Source: Neptuniibacter sp. CAU 1671
GTDB taxonomy: Bacteria; Pseudomonadota; Gammaproteobacteria; Pseudomonadales; Balneatricaceae
Reading direction: 5' to 3'
DNA length: 64,000 nucleotides
Assembly (NCBI RefSeq): GCF_029222905.1
Contig: NZ_JARHUE010000001.1
Coordinates: forward strand, 767,805 to 831,804
Shown: in pieces, positions 1-9,659 of the stretch
Layout: every line of letters begins with the position of its first letter
Position numbering within the stretch: position 1 is the stretch's first letter
Position numbers and translations under genes: made by a program
Notes under the pieces: generated by a model
The model's input: the letters and a program-made list of their open reading frames with translations, nothing else
Databases searched by the model: none
Told to the model about the DNA's origin: nothing

Positions 1-15
1 GAGAGCTGATTAGTT

Positions 16-582
16 ATGCCAAAAGCATCCGAAATAAAAAGAGGCATGGTCGTTGAGATCAACGGCAAATACTATGCTGTGCAGAATGTGGATGTCCGCA
101 GCCCGTCTTCCCGGGGCGCCAACACCCTCTATAAGGTTCGCTTCAGTCAGTTGCCTCTGGGGGGCAAATATGAAGAAACCTTTACCGGCGACGACCAGGT
201 CAAAGAAGCCACGCTGGAACACCGTCCCTGCAGCTTTCTCTACCGGGAAGAAGACATGTATATCTTCATGGACAATGAAGATTACGAACAGTACTACCTG
301 AGCAGCTCATCCATTGAAGCTCAGATCCCCTACCTGAGCGACGGCATGAGCAATATCACCGCGCTGATGATCGATGGCGCGGTACTGACCATTCAACTAC
401 CCACCAACATCGTGCTTGAAGTCACCCAGTGCGTACCGGGCATGCAATCCGCCAGTGCCACTGGACGTACCAAACCCGCCACACTGGCGAACGGGCTTGA
501 GGTGCAGGTACCGGAGTACATTCGGGAAGGCGAGCTGGTCAAGATCAGCACCGAAACCGGTAAATTCATGTCCCGTGCCTGA
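16..582 (+). CDS. efpL: Elongation factor P-like protein EfpL (YeiP)
   Basis: 188-residue paralogue of elongation factor P, a cytoplasmic factor that binds between the ribosomal P and E sites and relieves stalling at proline-rich and related motifs. An N-terminal KOW-like barrel (about 1-60) is followed by two OB-type domains; the C-terminal PEYIREGELVKISTETGKF is typical of the EF-P OB domain. The loop tip reads SPSSRGANT with Arg33 where EF-P carries its modified lysine, which separates EfpL from EF-P proper. Full length for the family. The gene is followed after 2 bases by the aspartic protease, so they are probably co-transcribed. The promoter lies outside the window. Confidence 0.95.
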   Translation: MPKASEIKRGMVVEINGKYYAVQNVDVRSPSSRGANTLYKVRFSQLPLGGKYEETFTGDDQVKEATLEHRPCSFLYREEDMYIFMDNEDYEQYYLSSSSIEAQIPYLSDGMSNITALMIDGAVLTIQLPTNIVLEVTQCVPGMQSASATGRTKPATLANGLEVQVPEYIREGELVKISTETGKFMSRA

Positions 583-584
583 CC

Positions 585-1085
585 ATGACTGAGCAGACGC
601 CCCAGCGTATTGGCAAAACCTTCTGGGTACTCACCTGGGTCAGCCTGCTGGGGCTGCTGTATCTGTATTTCTCCAGTTATCTGGATGAGCAGAATCGTCC
701 TAACCGTCACCTGTCGACCACCGATTCAGATCAGGTGGTGCTTAAACGCAACCGGTCAGGTCATTACGTCGCGCCGGGTGCCATCAATGGGCACAAGGTA
801 AAGTTTCTGCTGGATACCGGCGCCACCAGCGTCAGTATTCCGGAACAGATTGCGCAGCAGATTGGTTTGAATCCCGGCCCCCGATATCAGGTGACCACCG
901 CCAGTGGCCGGGTCGATGTGTACAGTACGACTCTGGATCAGATCCAGCTGGGCAGCATTGTATTGCAGGATATCCGGGCGCATATCAACCCGCATATGCC
1001 GGGCGATACTGTGTTACTGGGCATGAGTTTTATGCAGCATCTGGAGCTGATTCAGAAAGGCGATACGCTGACATTGCGTTACTGA
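585..1085 (+). CDS. Membrane-anchored retropepsin-like aspartic protease (TIGR02281 type)
   Basis: 166 residues. One N-terminal membrane segment (about 13-32) is followed by a soluble retropepsin-like domain, probably periplasmic. The catalytic motif LLDTGATSVSIP has DTG at 77-79, and the C-terminal LGMSFMQHLELIQ matches the family. Proteins of this family are single-domain proteases expected to act as homodimers, as retroviral proteases do; physiological substrates are unknown. The start is 2 bases after the efpL stop. The 3' end overlaps the convergent tmcA by 7 bases, leaving no room for a conventional terminator between them. Confidence 0.85.
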   Translation: MTEQTPQRIGKTFWVLTWVSLLGLLYLYFSSYLDEQNRPNRHLSTTDSDQVVLKRNRSGHYVAPGAINGHKVKFLLDTGATSVSIPEQIAQQIGLNPGPRYQVTTASGRVDVYSTTLDQIQLGSIVLQDIRAHINPHMPGDTVLLGMSFMQHLELIQKGDTLTLRY

Positions 1086-3238
1086 TCAGCCTGCAGCAGA
1101 TCCAGTAACAAACCCGCCGCACGACGCAGCTCCCTGACCAGACCACGACGCCCCTGCCCACCCTGTTCCAGCGTTTCCCAGGCCTGCTGCTGCAGTACCC
1201 GTTGCATCAGCAGCACCACCCCTTCATCCTGCATCAGATGCATGATCTGTTCAGCACTCAGGAGATGCAGCGCTTGCCGCAGCAGTTTATTCAGAGCATA
1301 AACACTGCTTTCATAACTCCGGTTATGACGGATAAAGCCACTCAAATCGGAAAGATCATCGTTATCCAGCCGATCCGGGTTATCCACCTGCGCCAGAATG
1401 CTGGCAAGCAGTGGGGTCTCAAGCGTTTTCCAGTCGTCGGTCAAACGCAAGCCAAACTGACGCGCAAAACGACCTTCAGCCACGGTAACACAGGCCTGAC
1501 CCGCCTCAGATAGCGGCCTGAGCAACAGGGCGGCAAAGCAGCCGCTGACGGCGTCACGCTGATTACCCAGGCGCACCATTTCGTAACCACACGCCCGCCA
1601 GAAGCTATACAGATCATCGGTCAGCGCAAAACTGGTGCCCAGATAGTCCCAGCCTTTGTGCTGAGCCGCCTCGGCTACCGTTTGCAGTAACTGGCGTCCC
1701 AACCCCCGGCGTTGCAAAGACGGGTGGACCACCAGCCGCATCACCCGGCCACAGGTCAGGCCTGCCGCCATGCGATAACCCTCCTGATGCACCAGTGTCT
1801 GTGGCAGCAGGTGTCCTCTGGGACGCCGTTCACCTGACCAGATCGCTTCTACCAGATCGTCTGGCAGAGGCCCCTCTTCAGCCACCAGCACAGCGCCTGC
1901 AACCTCGCCTGCGGATTGCAGCAACCAGATATGTAAATTGGGGCTGTCGAGCAGAATTCTCAGATCGCCCGGCGTGGTACGGTAATGCGCCAGTACCAGC
2001 AGGCCAAATAACTGCTGCAGGGTTGTGTAATCCTCGTCAAGCTGGTCGCGGTCCAGCTCGGTAACACTGAAATCGCGAATGTCATGGGAGGAAGGTTCCA
2101 GCGTGCGCAGCGGTTCCGCATTCAGTAACAGCAGATTAAAAACCAGCTGTTCCAGCGGGTCATCGCTGGCCCAGCGAATGGGCGTGGTCAGGTGGCAGCT
2201 TTTCCACTGCGGGGCTAACTCATTCAGGCGCTGCGCAAAGCGGATCGTAAACCCCTGCCCAGTGCCTTCATAACCGTGCACAGTGGAGGCAAAAACAATA
2301 CGGGGAAAACGTTTCAGCAATCGAACCAGCATCGGCACCGGGATGGCCGCAGCCTCATCCACCAACAGGATCTGTCCCTCACCCGGTTGTTCCAGCAACT
2401 GTTCCGGCAGCATGAACCGGATTGATCCCTCATCATGGATCACTCCTTCATCTGTCAGCCGGCCGCTGGGCAATAATTCAGCCGCAATGTTTAACGCAGC
2501 GGTTACCGCAGAACGTTCCGGGGCGGTGAGCAGAATATCCTGATAATCGAAACCGGCCAGTTGCGCAGCGGCAATGCCCAGCGCGGTCGTTTTACCCCGC
2601 CCCCGATCCGCAGTCAGCACTGTCGGGCGCCTGCCCCGCTGTAACTGCCGGATGATCAGCTCAACCGCCTGTTGCTGATCAGCAGTAGCGCAGGGTGGCG
2701 CCGCCAGTGCCAACTCATCCACCGGAGGCGTGCTCAGATCAGAAAACAGGGTTTCACTGTCCGGTAGAGGTTGTCCCTCCTGAATAATCAGGGTGTACGG
2801 ATCATCCTCCAGCAGGCGGCAGACACGACTGATAAAACGCCGCCCCACGGACTGGGTTGTATAGGGTTCAACCACCAGCGCCTGATGTTCCGGATCATCA
2901 AATTCAGGCCAGTCGGAGAGTGGCGGACAGAGCAGAATCAGCAGGCCACCACCATTCAGCGTGCCACTGATCTGACCAAAACTGTTAGGATTAAAACCAT
3001 CCCAGGCATCATAGATCACAGAGGAAAGGGTCTGCCCCAGCAGACGATGCGCATCCCTTGCGGGCAGAACCTGAACGTTATCAGGTGGATGCCGCCCCAG
3101 CCAGACACTCTCGGAAGTGACTTGAGCTGATGCCATCTGCCGGGCCCATTCAGGCGAGCCGCTAAACACCAACAGACGACGATGACGCTGCTGAACCGCC
3201 TGCTCTTTAAGACGATTGATCAGCGCCGATTCCATCAT
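1079..3238 (-). CDS. tmcA: tRNA(Met) cytidine acetyltransferase TmcA
   Basis: 719 residues; uses acetyl-CoA and ATP to make N4-acetylcytidine at the wobble position of elongator tRNA-Met, which improves AUA/AUG discrimination. Order of domains: N-terminal DUF1726-like region (about 1-170), RecD-like helicase core with P-loop ADRGRGKTT (210-218) and the Walker B-like LLVDEAAAIP, then a GNAT domain with acetyl-CoA loop VHPSLQRRGLGRQLL, then a tRNA-binding tail. All motifs are intact. Length is somewhat greater than the E. coli enzyme (671). Convergent with and slightly overlapping the upstream aspartic protease; 23 bases separate it from the upstream GGDEF gene on the same strand. Confidence 0.95.
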   Translation of the reverse strand: MMESALINRLKEQAVQQRHRRLLVFSGSPEWARQMASAQVTSESVWLGRHPPDNVQVLPARDAHRLLGQTLSSVIYDAWDGFNPNSFGQISGTLNGGGLLILLCPPLSDWPEFDDPEHQALVVEPYTTQSVGRRFISRVCRLLEDDPYTLIIQEGQPLPDSETLFSDLSTPPVDELALAAPPCATADQQQAVELIIRQLQRGRRPTVLTADRGRGKTTALGIAAAQLAGFDYQDILLTAPERSAVTAALNIAAELLPSGRLTDEGVIHDEGSIRFMLPEQLLEQPGEGQILLVDEAAAIPVPMLVRLLKRFPRIVFASTVHGYEGTGQGFTIRFAQRLNELAPQWKSCHLTTPIRWASDDPLEQLVFNLLLLNAEPLRTLEPSSHDIRDFSVTELDRDQLDEDYTTLQQLFGLLVLAHYRTTPGDLRILLDSPNLHIWLLQSAGEVAGAVLVAEEGPLPDDLVEAIWSGERRPRGHLLPQTLVHQEGYRMAAGLTCGRVMRLVVHPSLQRRGLGRQLLQTVAEAAQHKGWDYLGTSFALTDDLYSFWRACGYEMVRLGNQRDAVSGCFAALLLRPLSEAGQACVTVAEGRFARQFGLRLTDDWKTLETPLLASILAQVDNPDRLDNDDLSDLSGFIRHNRSYESSVYALNKLLRQALHLLSAEQIMHLMQDEGVVLLMQRVLQQQAWETLEQGGQGRRGLVRELRRAAGLLLDLLQADQ

Positions 3239-3261
3239 GTCACAACCACCCCTGAGCGAGA

Positions 3262-4671
3262 TCAGATACCGAAACCAAGTTCGGGTTCATCAACGGCCTC
3301 AACATAAGCTTCGTATTGGCTGCCGCCTTTGGCTTCTGCCAATTGCAGTTGTTCGCCCGCCAGCGCCATCAGGCGATCAAAATTAAGTCGATCCGAGGGC
3401 TGCAGGGTAACCAGGCCAATACTGACAGTCACATACCCGCTGGGCTGAATGGCGGCATGAGGAATGGCAGCAGACAACACCCTCTCACAGCAACGCTCGG
3501 CCAGTGCCGGGGCATTTTCGTTGGTAGAGGGCAGCACAAAGGAAAAGGTGTCGACACTGAGATGCGCCAGCATATCCCCCGGCCGGGAGATACATCCGGC
3601 CAGCACAGTGCCCAGTTTGGACAGCAGCTTTTCCTGCTGTCCCTGACCAAACTCGTCGCGGTAATCCGACAAGCCATCGACTTTCACCAGCATCAGACTC
3701 AACGGGCTGAATTCACGCACGGCCCGACCGATTTCACTTTCCAGCACCTGTTCAAAGCGGGTGTGATTTGCCAGCCCGGTAATAGGGTCTGTGACCAGGC
3801 TGGCCTCCATCTGAATACTTAGCTGGTCGCGTTGCTGACGCAGAGAATTGAACACCTGAGACTGACGCTTCTGAAAAGCCGCGTAAAAAAACGCCAGCAG
3901 CAGACCAGTCAGGAGAATCATCGCCGGCAGCCAGCTACCGGTGTAGCCCAGATAACTCTGAGAGGCATAGAGCGTCAGTTGCAGGGTTTCATCCCGCAGA
4001 GGGATCTCAACCCGGGTAACCGCCACCGGTTCGGTGACGGGCGTCTCACTGGTCAGAAGGGAGGGCTGGTTGGACAGACCCAGTTCAAAACTGACTCCCT
4101 CCGGCAGATCCATCAACCCGCTCTGCTCCAGCAATATCTGTAAACGGCTGACGGTCACCAGAAAACCGCTCTTACGTTTTGCACTGTTGATCAGCAATAC
4201 ACCCTGACTGGATGTGACCAGATGTGACTCAGGCTGCTGACCGGATACACTCTGGTCCAGCAAGCCCAGCAGTTGGGATTGCAAAGCAGCGGCATCAGGC
4301 TGTAACCAGCGCACCACCGGATCGGTTTCGGTGCTGGCATAACTTGCCAGCATCAGTGCAGCGGGATATTGCTGAGCCAGTAACGGCAACACGGTGGCTA
4401 ATGCCCCGGGTTCGGCATTCTGGGTCTGACTGACACTGCGCAGCATTCCCGCCAGCTCAAGCTCCTGCTGCAAACGCAGACTGAACTGCTGACTCTGAGG
4501 TGTAAACGTGCCAGCAAAATCTTTTACCGCCAGATCCTGTTCCTGCTTGCTCAACAGCAGGAACGCCAGTACCGCAAACAACACCCCACAGAGCGCAAAC
4601 AGCCACGTCGGATCAAGCTTCCGTTTTGGTGAGTTAACGTTTATTAATTTTTCTGCGGTCATAACCACCAT
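3262..4671 (-). CDS. Membrane protein with a degenerate GGDEF domain
   Basis: 469 residues. Membrane segments at about 22-40 and 247-266 enclose a ~200-residue periplasmic sensor region. After a short coiled coil, a GGDEF-type domain starts at about 294 (DPITGLANHTRFEQVL, a normal entry motif). The active-site loop that should read GGDEF reads SVDTF (372-376), so diguanylate cyclase activity is not expected; it may act as a receptor or scaffold. It is the last gene of a five-gene minus-strand signalling cluster, 66 bases after the HD-GYP-type gene. The start could instead be the ATG three codons downstream; neither has a decisive Shine-Dalgarno sequence. Confidence 0.85.
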   Translation of the reverse strand: MVVMTAEKLINVNSPKRKLDPTWLFALCGVLFAVLAFLLLSKQEQDLAVKDFAGTFTPQSQQFSLRLQQELELAGMLRSVSQTQNAEPGALATVLPLLAQQYPAALMLASYASTETDPVVRWLQPDAAALQSQLLGLLDQSVSGQQPESHLVTSSQGVLLINSAKRKSGFLVTVSRLQILLEQSGLMDLPEGVSFELGLSNQPSLLTSETPVTEPVAVTRVEIPLRDETLQLTLYASQSYLGYTGSWLPAMILLTGLLLAFFYAAFQKRQSQVFNSLRQQRDQLSIQMEASLVTDPITGLANHTRFEQVLESEIGRAVREFSPLSLMLVKVDGLSDYRDEFGQGQQEKLLSKLGTVLAGCISRPGDMLAHLSVDTFSFVLPSTNENAPALAERCCERVLSAAIPHAAIQPSGYVTVSIGLVTLQPSDRLNFDRLMALAGEQLQLAEAKGGSQYEAYVEAVDEPELGFGI

Positions 4672-4737
4672 CCAGCCTGTTGATCAATGCCAAGGTAGAC
4701 ATACAGTATGCCACCAGAATTGAGTAATCTCAGTAGT

Positions 4738-6015
4738 TTAGCGTTGAATGAAGAACTGAAAGACCTCTTCAAGGTTGTATTCCATCTCCCGAATGCGCTC
4801 AATCAGGGTTTCATTCAGCACCTGCCCTGCGCCAAGCAGCAAAATACCGCTGGGGCTGAACAGATCCCGGCTCAGGGTCATGCCAGGTATCAGGTCGTTA
4901 CTGGTTAATTCCGCGTCATTTAGCGCCTCGCCCAGTGATGACAGGGCTTCAAGCACCTCTTTCATCTGCGCCACCACATCCTGCGAGTAACGTGAGGCAG
5001 CCCTGTCACGCAGATAACGCAACGCTTCAATATGCCCCTGTGGTTTCACAGCATAATGACCACTGATCAGCTCCACATAATCATTAACCGCGCAGAGAAT
5101 CTGTGCTGACAGGCTGATCTGATCAGCCTTCAGCCGACTGGGATACCCGGTACCGTCCAGATATTCCCGGTGCTGGCGCAGAATCTGACCGGCCGCATGC
5201 AATGGCTTAACTGGCAAACAGGAGGCCTGCGCCAACAAGGGGTGGGTATGAAACTGTTTTTGCTGTTCAGCGGTCATGCTCAGGTAGGGAACCTGCAACA
5301 GCGAATCGGAAAAACTGAGTTTCCCCAGGTGCCGGAACTGCCAGGCTGTCATCAGATCTTTCAGCGCTTCGCCCTCAATGCCACAGGCGACGGCGGTTTC
5401 CCGCATCAGAGGGGTGAATTGCTGGTTTTCTCTGGAGGTTTTCACCCCCATTCTGCGCATACTCAGGTTAGACAGCATATTCACCACCGCCCGGTAACTG
5501 GCCTGCAGGCTGGTGTTCATCTGGCGCAGTTGCTCAGTGCGCTGCTGCACGCGCTGTTCGAGGGTACGGTTAAGCTGTTGGAGCTGGGTATTTTTTTCCC
5601 GCGTCATACGCTGCAGGATCGAGGCCTTGCGTTTGCCCGCAGATAACAAAAAAGCATTTTCTATGGTGTTAAGCAGCTCGTCATCGTTCCAGGGTTTAAG
5701 CATGAATCGACTGACTTTACCCTGATTAATGGCCGCCATAATGGCCGATGAATCCGCAAACCCGGTCAGCGCCACCCGCTCAACATCTGGCCACTGCTCA
5801 GCCACCTGCTGCAGGAACTGCTCCCCTGCTATCACCGGCATCCGCATATCTGAGATCACAATATCGATGTGATGGGTCTTGAGAATATCCAACGCGACCG
5901 CTGCCGAATCTGCCATAAAGACTTTGCATTGCAACGGGCGAATCACACGGTTCAGGGCATAGAGCACCTGTTTTTCATCATCAACCAGCAACACACTGTT
6001 CTCAGTGAATTTCAT
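4738..6015 (-). CDS. Response regulator: receiver plus degenerate HD-GYP domain
   Basis: 425 residues from the chosen ATG. The receiver domain (1-120) is intact: phospho-acceptor Asp56, acidic pair VDDE and Lys107. A coiled coil (about 130-175) leads to an HD-GYP-like domain. There the HD motif expected as HDIGK reads RHLGK (228-232), and the HHE of the second motif reads HRE in HREYLDGTGYP (282-292). The metal ligands are therefore partly lost while the GYP loop remains, so c-di-GMP phosphodiesterase activity is doubtful. The ATG at 6015 follows GGAG by six bases; a TTG at 6027 is less likely. It overlaps the end of the kinase gene by 14 bases, indicating translational coupling. Confidence 0.88.
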   Translation of the reverse strand: MKFTENSVLLVDDEKQVLYALNRVIRPLQCKVFMADSAAVALDILKTHHIDIVISDMRMPVIAGEQFLQQVAEQWPDVERVALTGFADSSAIMAAINQGKVSRFMLKPWNDDELLNTIENAFLLSAGKRKASILQRMTREKNTQLQQLNRTLEQRVQQRTEQLRQMNTSLQASYRAVVNMLSNLSMRRMGVKTSRENQQFTPLMRETAVACGIEGEALKDLMTAWQFRHLGKLSFSDSLLQVPYLSMTAEQQKQFHTHPLLAQASCLPVKPLHAAGQILRQHREYLDGTGYPSRLKADQISLSAQILCAVNDYVELISGHYAVKPQGHIEALRYLRDRAASRYSQDVVAQMKEVLEALSSLGEALNDAELTSNDLIPGMTLSRDLFSPSGILLLGAGQVLNETLIERIREMEYNLEEVFQFFIQR

Positions 6016-7669
6016 CGGTTTCTCCAACTGAGAAGTAATGATGCGCCTGCGCCTCAGAGCCCGCTGGCAACCTCAGGGAGAAACAACTGCCTTTACCCAC
6101 AGTGCTCTGCACTTTAATTTCACCGCCATGATCCTTGGCAATGCCGTAGGAAACCGCCAGACCAAGCCCCGTCCCCTTACCCACCGGTTTAGTGGTATAA
6201 AAAGGATCAAAGATTTTGCCGAGATCACCGGAGGGGATGCCACAGCCGGTATCGCAGATTTTGATTTCGATCCAGCCATCCGTAAACCGGCTGGTCACAT
6301 TGATCTCACCCTGGCCCTCAATCGCCTGCCCGGCATTCAGTAAAAGATTGAGCAATACCTGCCGAATCTGCCCTTCCTTACACTTTATGGCGGGCAGCTG
6401 ATCAAGTGACTGCTTCACTTCGCAGTGATATTTCAGCTCATTGTGAATCACTTTGAGCACCGACGTCAGGGTCGCATTGAGATCCGTCACCACCCAGTCA
6501 TCATCCGCACCGCTGTGAGAGAAGTCCCGCAGCCCTCTGACAATGTCACTCACCCGGCGGGTACCATCAATGGCATCTTTCAGCAGTGCCGGCAAATCAT
6601 CATTAATAAAGTTGAGGTCATAATCGGACGCCATCGCTTCAATTTTAAGACGCTGTACCCGTGCCTCCTCAGGATCAGTGATACTTCCCAGCTCCGCATA
6701 GGCATCCAGCAGATTCTGGTAGCATTTGCAGTACTGCTCCAGCGTTGTCAGATTACTCATGATAAAGCTGACCGGGTTATTGATCTCATGCGCCACACCC
6801 GCCGCCAGCACACCCAGAGAGGCCATTTTTTCAGAGTGCAGCAGTTTACTCTGCGCTTGGGAAAGGTACTGATGGCTTTCTGCCAGTTGCTGGTTTTTTT
6901 CCTGCAACTCCCGGGTCCGTTGTGCAACCCGATCTTCCAGAGTGAGATTCAGTTGCTGTAACGCCTGTTCATATTCATCCCGGCGCTGATTGGTGCGATC
7001 CAGCTCTTCGGTCATGGCGTTAAAGGCTTCTGCCACTTTTGACACTTCATCATGTCCGGTCACGGGCACTTTGAACGACAGATTCCCCCGGGCCACTAAC
7101 CCGGCGGCCTCGGTGAGAGTGCGTAACTGGCGGGTCAAGAAACTACCTAAGATAAAGGAAAACAGCGCCACCAGACCCATTTCCCCCAGTGCAATCATGG
7201 AGCTGCGACTCAGCGCCTGACTCAGGGTGCTGTTGATTGCACTGAGATCAAGGCCAATTTCGACCCGGCCAAAGACGGAACCTGCCACGCGAATATCCGC
7301 GGCACTGTCAAAAATACCGTCCTCTACGAGTGAAGCATCACTGTCCTTACTGAACGGCCGGGCCAGAGCCTGTTCATGACCCGCCGAGGCAAACAACACC
7401 TTATCTGGACCAAACACCCGGACATACTTGATATCCGGGTCATTTACCAGATGACCGGTCATCGCCTGCACAGACGAGAGATCCGAGGCCAGCACCGCTT
7501 CCTGGACGGTTGCTGCAAATAAAATCGCCGAGGTCTGAGCACGTTTCTCTATCGCGTCATAATTGGTGGTCCGCAGGTAATCAAAGGTCATGGCCACCAG
7601 AATCAGCAGCAACATGGCCTGAATCAGCGCCACACCAATCATTGTTTTCAGACGCAGTGAAAAATGCAT
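6002..7669 (-). CDS. Membrane sensor histidine kinase with HAMP domain
   Basis: 555 residues. Membrane segments at about 9-30 and 158-178 flank a ~125-residue periplasmic sensor domain; HAMP (about 180-230), a long coiled coil and the catalytic core follow. The phospho-acceptor is His294 in GVAHEINNPVSFI. The ATPase domain has an N-box (LLNLLLNAGQAI), DTGCGIP, FDPFYTTK and GTGLGLAVSYGI, all intact. It is probably the input kinase for the two or three receiver proteins beside it. The start chosen at 7669 follows GGAGG and overlaps the stop of the HDOD gene in a TAATG junction; an upstream frame extension to 7705 lies inside the HDOD gene and is not needed. Confidence 0.92.
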   Translation of the reverse strand: MHFSLRLKTMIGVALIQAMLLLILVAMTFDYLRTTNYDAIEKRAQTSAILFAATVQEAVLASDLSSVQAMTGHLVNDPDIKYVRVFGPDKVLFASAGHEQALARPFSKDSDASLVEDGIFDSAADIRVAGSVFGRVEIGLDLSAINSTLSQALSRSSMIALGEMGLVALFSFILGSFLTRQLRTLTEAAGLVARGNLSFKVPVTGHDEVSKVAEAFNAMTEELDRTNQRRDEYEQALQQLNLTLEDRVAQRTRELQEKNQQLAESHQYLSQAQSKLLHSEKMASLGVLAAGVAHEINNPVSFIMSNLTTLEQYCKCYQNLLDAYAELGSITDPEEARVQRLKIEAMASDYDLNFINDDLPALLKDAIDGTRRVSDIVRGLRDFSHSGADDDWVVTDLNATLTSVLKVIHNELKYHCEVKQSLDQLPAIKCKEGQIRQVLLNLLLNAGQAIEGQGEINVTSRFTDGWIEIKICDTGCGIPSGDLGKIFDPFYTTKPVGKGTGLGLAVSYGIAKDHGGEIKVQSTVGKGSCFSLRLPAGSEAQAHHYFSVGETDEIH

Positions 7670-8847
7670 TACAGATCGCCTCCAGATGACTGGGTCGATA
7701 TCCATTCAACAGCGGTTGGCCAGATTCCGGCAGCCTCCAGCAACGGTTGAGAGACCAACTCATCCCAGGGAGTACCCGTCTGTTTGGCACGCCAGACCAT
7801 CAACGCCACATGCAAACGACACAGCAGAGGATCAGGGGATGGTGAATATTCAGGATGATGCTGGTAACTGACTGCTGCAACAAAAGCCGGATCAAACTGC
7901 CACAGACTGAGAAGAAAACCCGCCGAACTGTCTGCGATCCGGTCCCGCTCAGTCTCAGATTGATCCAGATACTCCGGCATCAGACAAAGTAGAAGCGCGC
8001 CGATGGTGTGCAGTAACCCCAACGTGACTGACTGTTCCACCGCTTCACGGGAACAACCGCACTGCTTACTGAACTGACCCGACAGAGATGCCACCTCAAG
8101 GGCCTGCTCCAGCAGATGTGCCCGTTCGGACTCGGGGATCTGCTCACATTGCCGGAACACCCCCACACACAACACCAGATTTTTAACCAGCAGCAGACCC
8201 AGACGCACAACCGCTTCCAGCGGCGTTTTCACCGGTCGGCTGTGCGAAATAAAAGGTGAATTCGCAACCTGCATCAGTTTCGCCAAAATGGTAGGGTCCT
8301 GAGACACAATATCGGCCACATGGGTCAGCTCAACATTGTCCTGGCTCAAGTACTGACTCAATTGTTGGTAGATATGAGGTAAAACCGGCATTGCGTCCAA
8401 TGCACTGAGTCGGATACGTAAAGCATCAGGAATGGGAAGATGATGCAGGCAGGCGGCGCGCTTTAATGTTTCTGCCAACGCTTCAATATCAAACGGTTTT
8501 GCCAGCAACAGATGACTGGCCTCTGCAGCCTTCACCGCCACCTCTGCCGAAGCATATCCGGTCAGGATAATTCGCACGGTGGCCGGAGAGAGCTGACTCA
8601 CCTGTTTCAGGAGTTCTGTACCACTCAGACCAGACATACGTTCATCCGAAACCACGATCCAGGGCATGAACTGAGTTACCAGCTCCGGCGCTTGCAAGGG
8701 GTCAGCACAAAATTTCAGCTCCCAGTCCGGCAGCAACGTACGCAGTCCGCGCCGTAACGCATTCAGCACACTTTGCTCATCGTCCACAAACAGCACCCGC
8801 GGTCGTTCATTAACGGCGGTTTGATGTTCAGTACAGGGTTTATGCAT
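7669..8847 (-). CDS. Response regulator: receiver plus HDOD domain
   Basis: 392 residues. The receiver domain (about 16-130) has VDDE and phospho-acceptor Asp68 in VVSDERMSG, plus the LAKPFD lysine. An HDOD domain follows (about 150-350; SALDAMPVLPHIYQQLSQYL, then DPTILAKLMQVANSPFI and a VVRLGLLLVKNLVL helix). HDOD domains are non-catalytic relatives of HD domains used in signalling hubs. The ATG at 8847 follows AAGG; a TTG two codons upstream is the alternative. Start/stop overlap with the kinase gene suggests a fixed ratio of the two proteins. Confidence 0.9.
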   Translation of the reverse strand: MHKPCTEHQTAVNERPRVLFVDDEQSVLNALRRGLRTLLPDWELKFCADPLQAPELVTQFMPWIVVSDERMSGLSGTELLKQVSQLSPATVRIILTGYASAEVAVKAAEASHLLLAKPFDIEALAETLKRAACLHHLPIPDALRIRLSALDAMPVLPHIYQQLSQYLSQDNVELTHVADIVSQDPTILAKLMQVANSPFISHSRPVKTPLEAVVRLGLLLVKNLVLCVGVFRQCEQIPESERAHLLEQALEVASLSGQFSKQCGCSREAVEQSVTLGLLHTIGALLLCLMPEYLDQSETERDRIADSSAGFLLSLWQFDPAFVAAVSYQHHPEYSPSPDPLLCRLHVALMVWRAKQTGTPWDELVSQPLLEAAGIWPTAVEWISTQSSGGDL

Positions 8848-8862
8848 ACCCAACCTTATGGC

Positions 8863-9417
8863 TTAAGCCAATAACTGTTCTGCCAGCAGAACCAATTCCT
8901 GATTATCGAAAGGCTTCTGCAGTACGGCGTCGGCCCCATCCAGCAGTGCCTTTTTCAGCAGCGGCTCACCCATCGCCGAGATCACCAGGATACGGGTATT
9001 GGCAATCTCCGGGTTTTCCCGAACAAACCGGATCACGGCAGAACCGTCCATGGTTGGCATATTCAGATCAAGCGTCAGCAGTGCGGGTTTATCCTGCAGC
9101 AGCCTCGCGCCGGCATGGAAACTGTCCCGGGCCACCACCGTGTCGAAACCGGCCGCCCTGAGAACCCGCTGAATAGCACTGGCCATCGGCGCTTCATCAT
9201 CCACAATCAATACGCGGTTGCTAAGTGGTTTCAACTGGGTTGGCACTGGCATGCCATGGGTGTGCAAAAACGCTCGGAAATCATCTTCAGTTACACGGTT
9301 GTTGCCACGCCCCGGCAGCTTGTAGGCCTTGAGAGAACCCCGCTCAATCCAGCGGATTACGGTGCGCAAATTCACATCACACATACCTGCAATGTCGCCT
9401 GTACTGAATGTTTTCAT
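8863..9417 (-). CDS. HTH-receiver response regulator (MerR/excisionase-type HTH at the N-terminus)
   Basis: 184 residues with reversed architecture: a MerR/excisionase-like winged helix first (residues 1-52, FSTGDIAGMCDVNLRTVIRW) and a CheY-like receiver second (68-184). The receiver has VDDE, phospho-acceptor Asp117 in LLTLDLNMPTMDG and Lys168 in LQKPFD. Most response regulators carry the receiver first. It is the first gene of the minus-strand signalling cluster, 15 bases ahead of the HDOD gene, so it probably acts as transcriptional output and perhaps autoregulator. The ATG is preceded by GGGGTAAGGA. The target promoter cannot be told from sequence. Confidence 0.88.
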   Translation of the reverse strand: MKTFSTGDIAGMCDVNLRTVIRWIERGSLKAYKLPGRGNNRVTEDDFRAFLHTHGMPVPTQLKPLSNRVLIVDDEAPMASAIQRVLRAAGFDTVVARDSFHAGARLLQDKPALLTLDLNMPTMDGSAVIRFVRENPEIANTRILVISAMGEPLLKKALLDGADAVLQKPFDNQELVLLAEQLLA

Positions 9418-9659
9418 TCCTTACCCCTGCCACTGAATGAGTACTTGCTTGTAAATCTAGTCTTTAAATGACATTTGTGACAATAAGGACTATCAAACCC
9501 CTGTTTAAATGATGGTTTTATGTGGTCTGAAAATCACCCCGCAGGCTCATCCAAACCAGCAGAATTTTCGTAAATTGAGTGAAGATTTGCCGAGAAAACA
9601 CCTGCATCAGCAGGGAATCGGCGTTAATATTGGCGGTTCACTGAAATTGGATTACCTGA

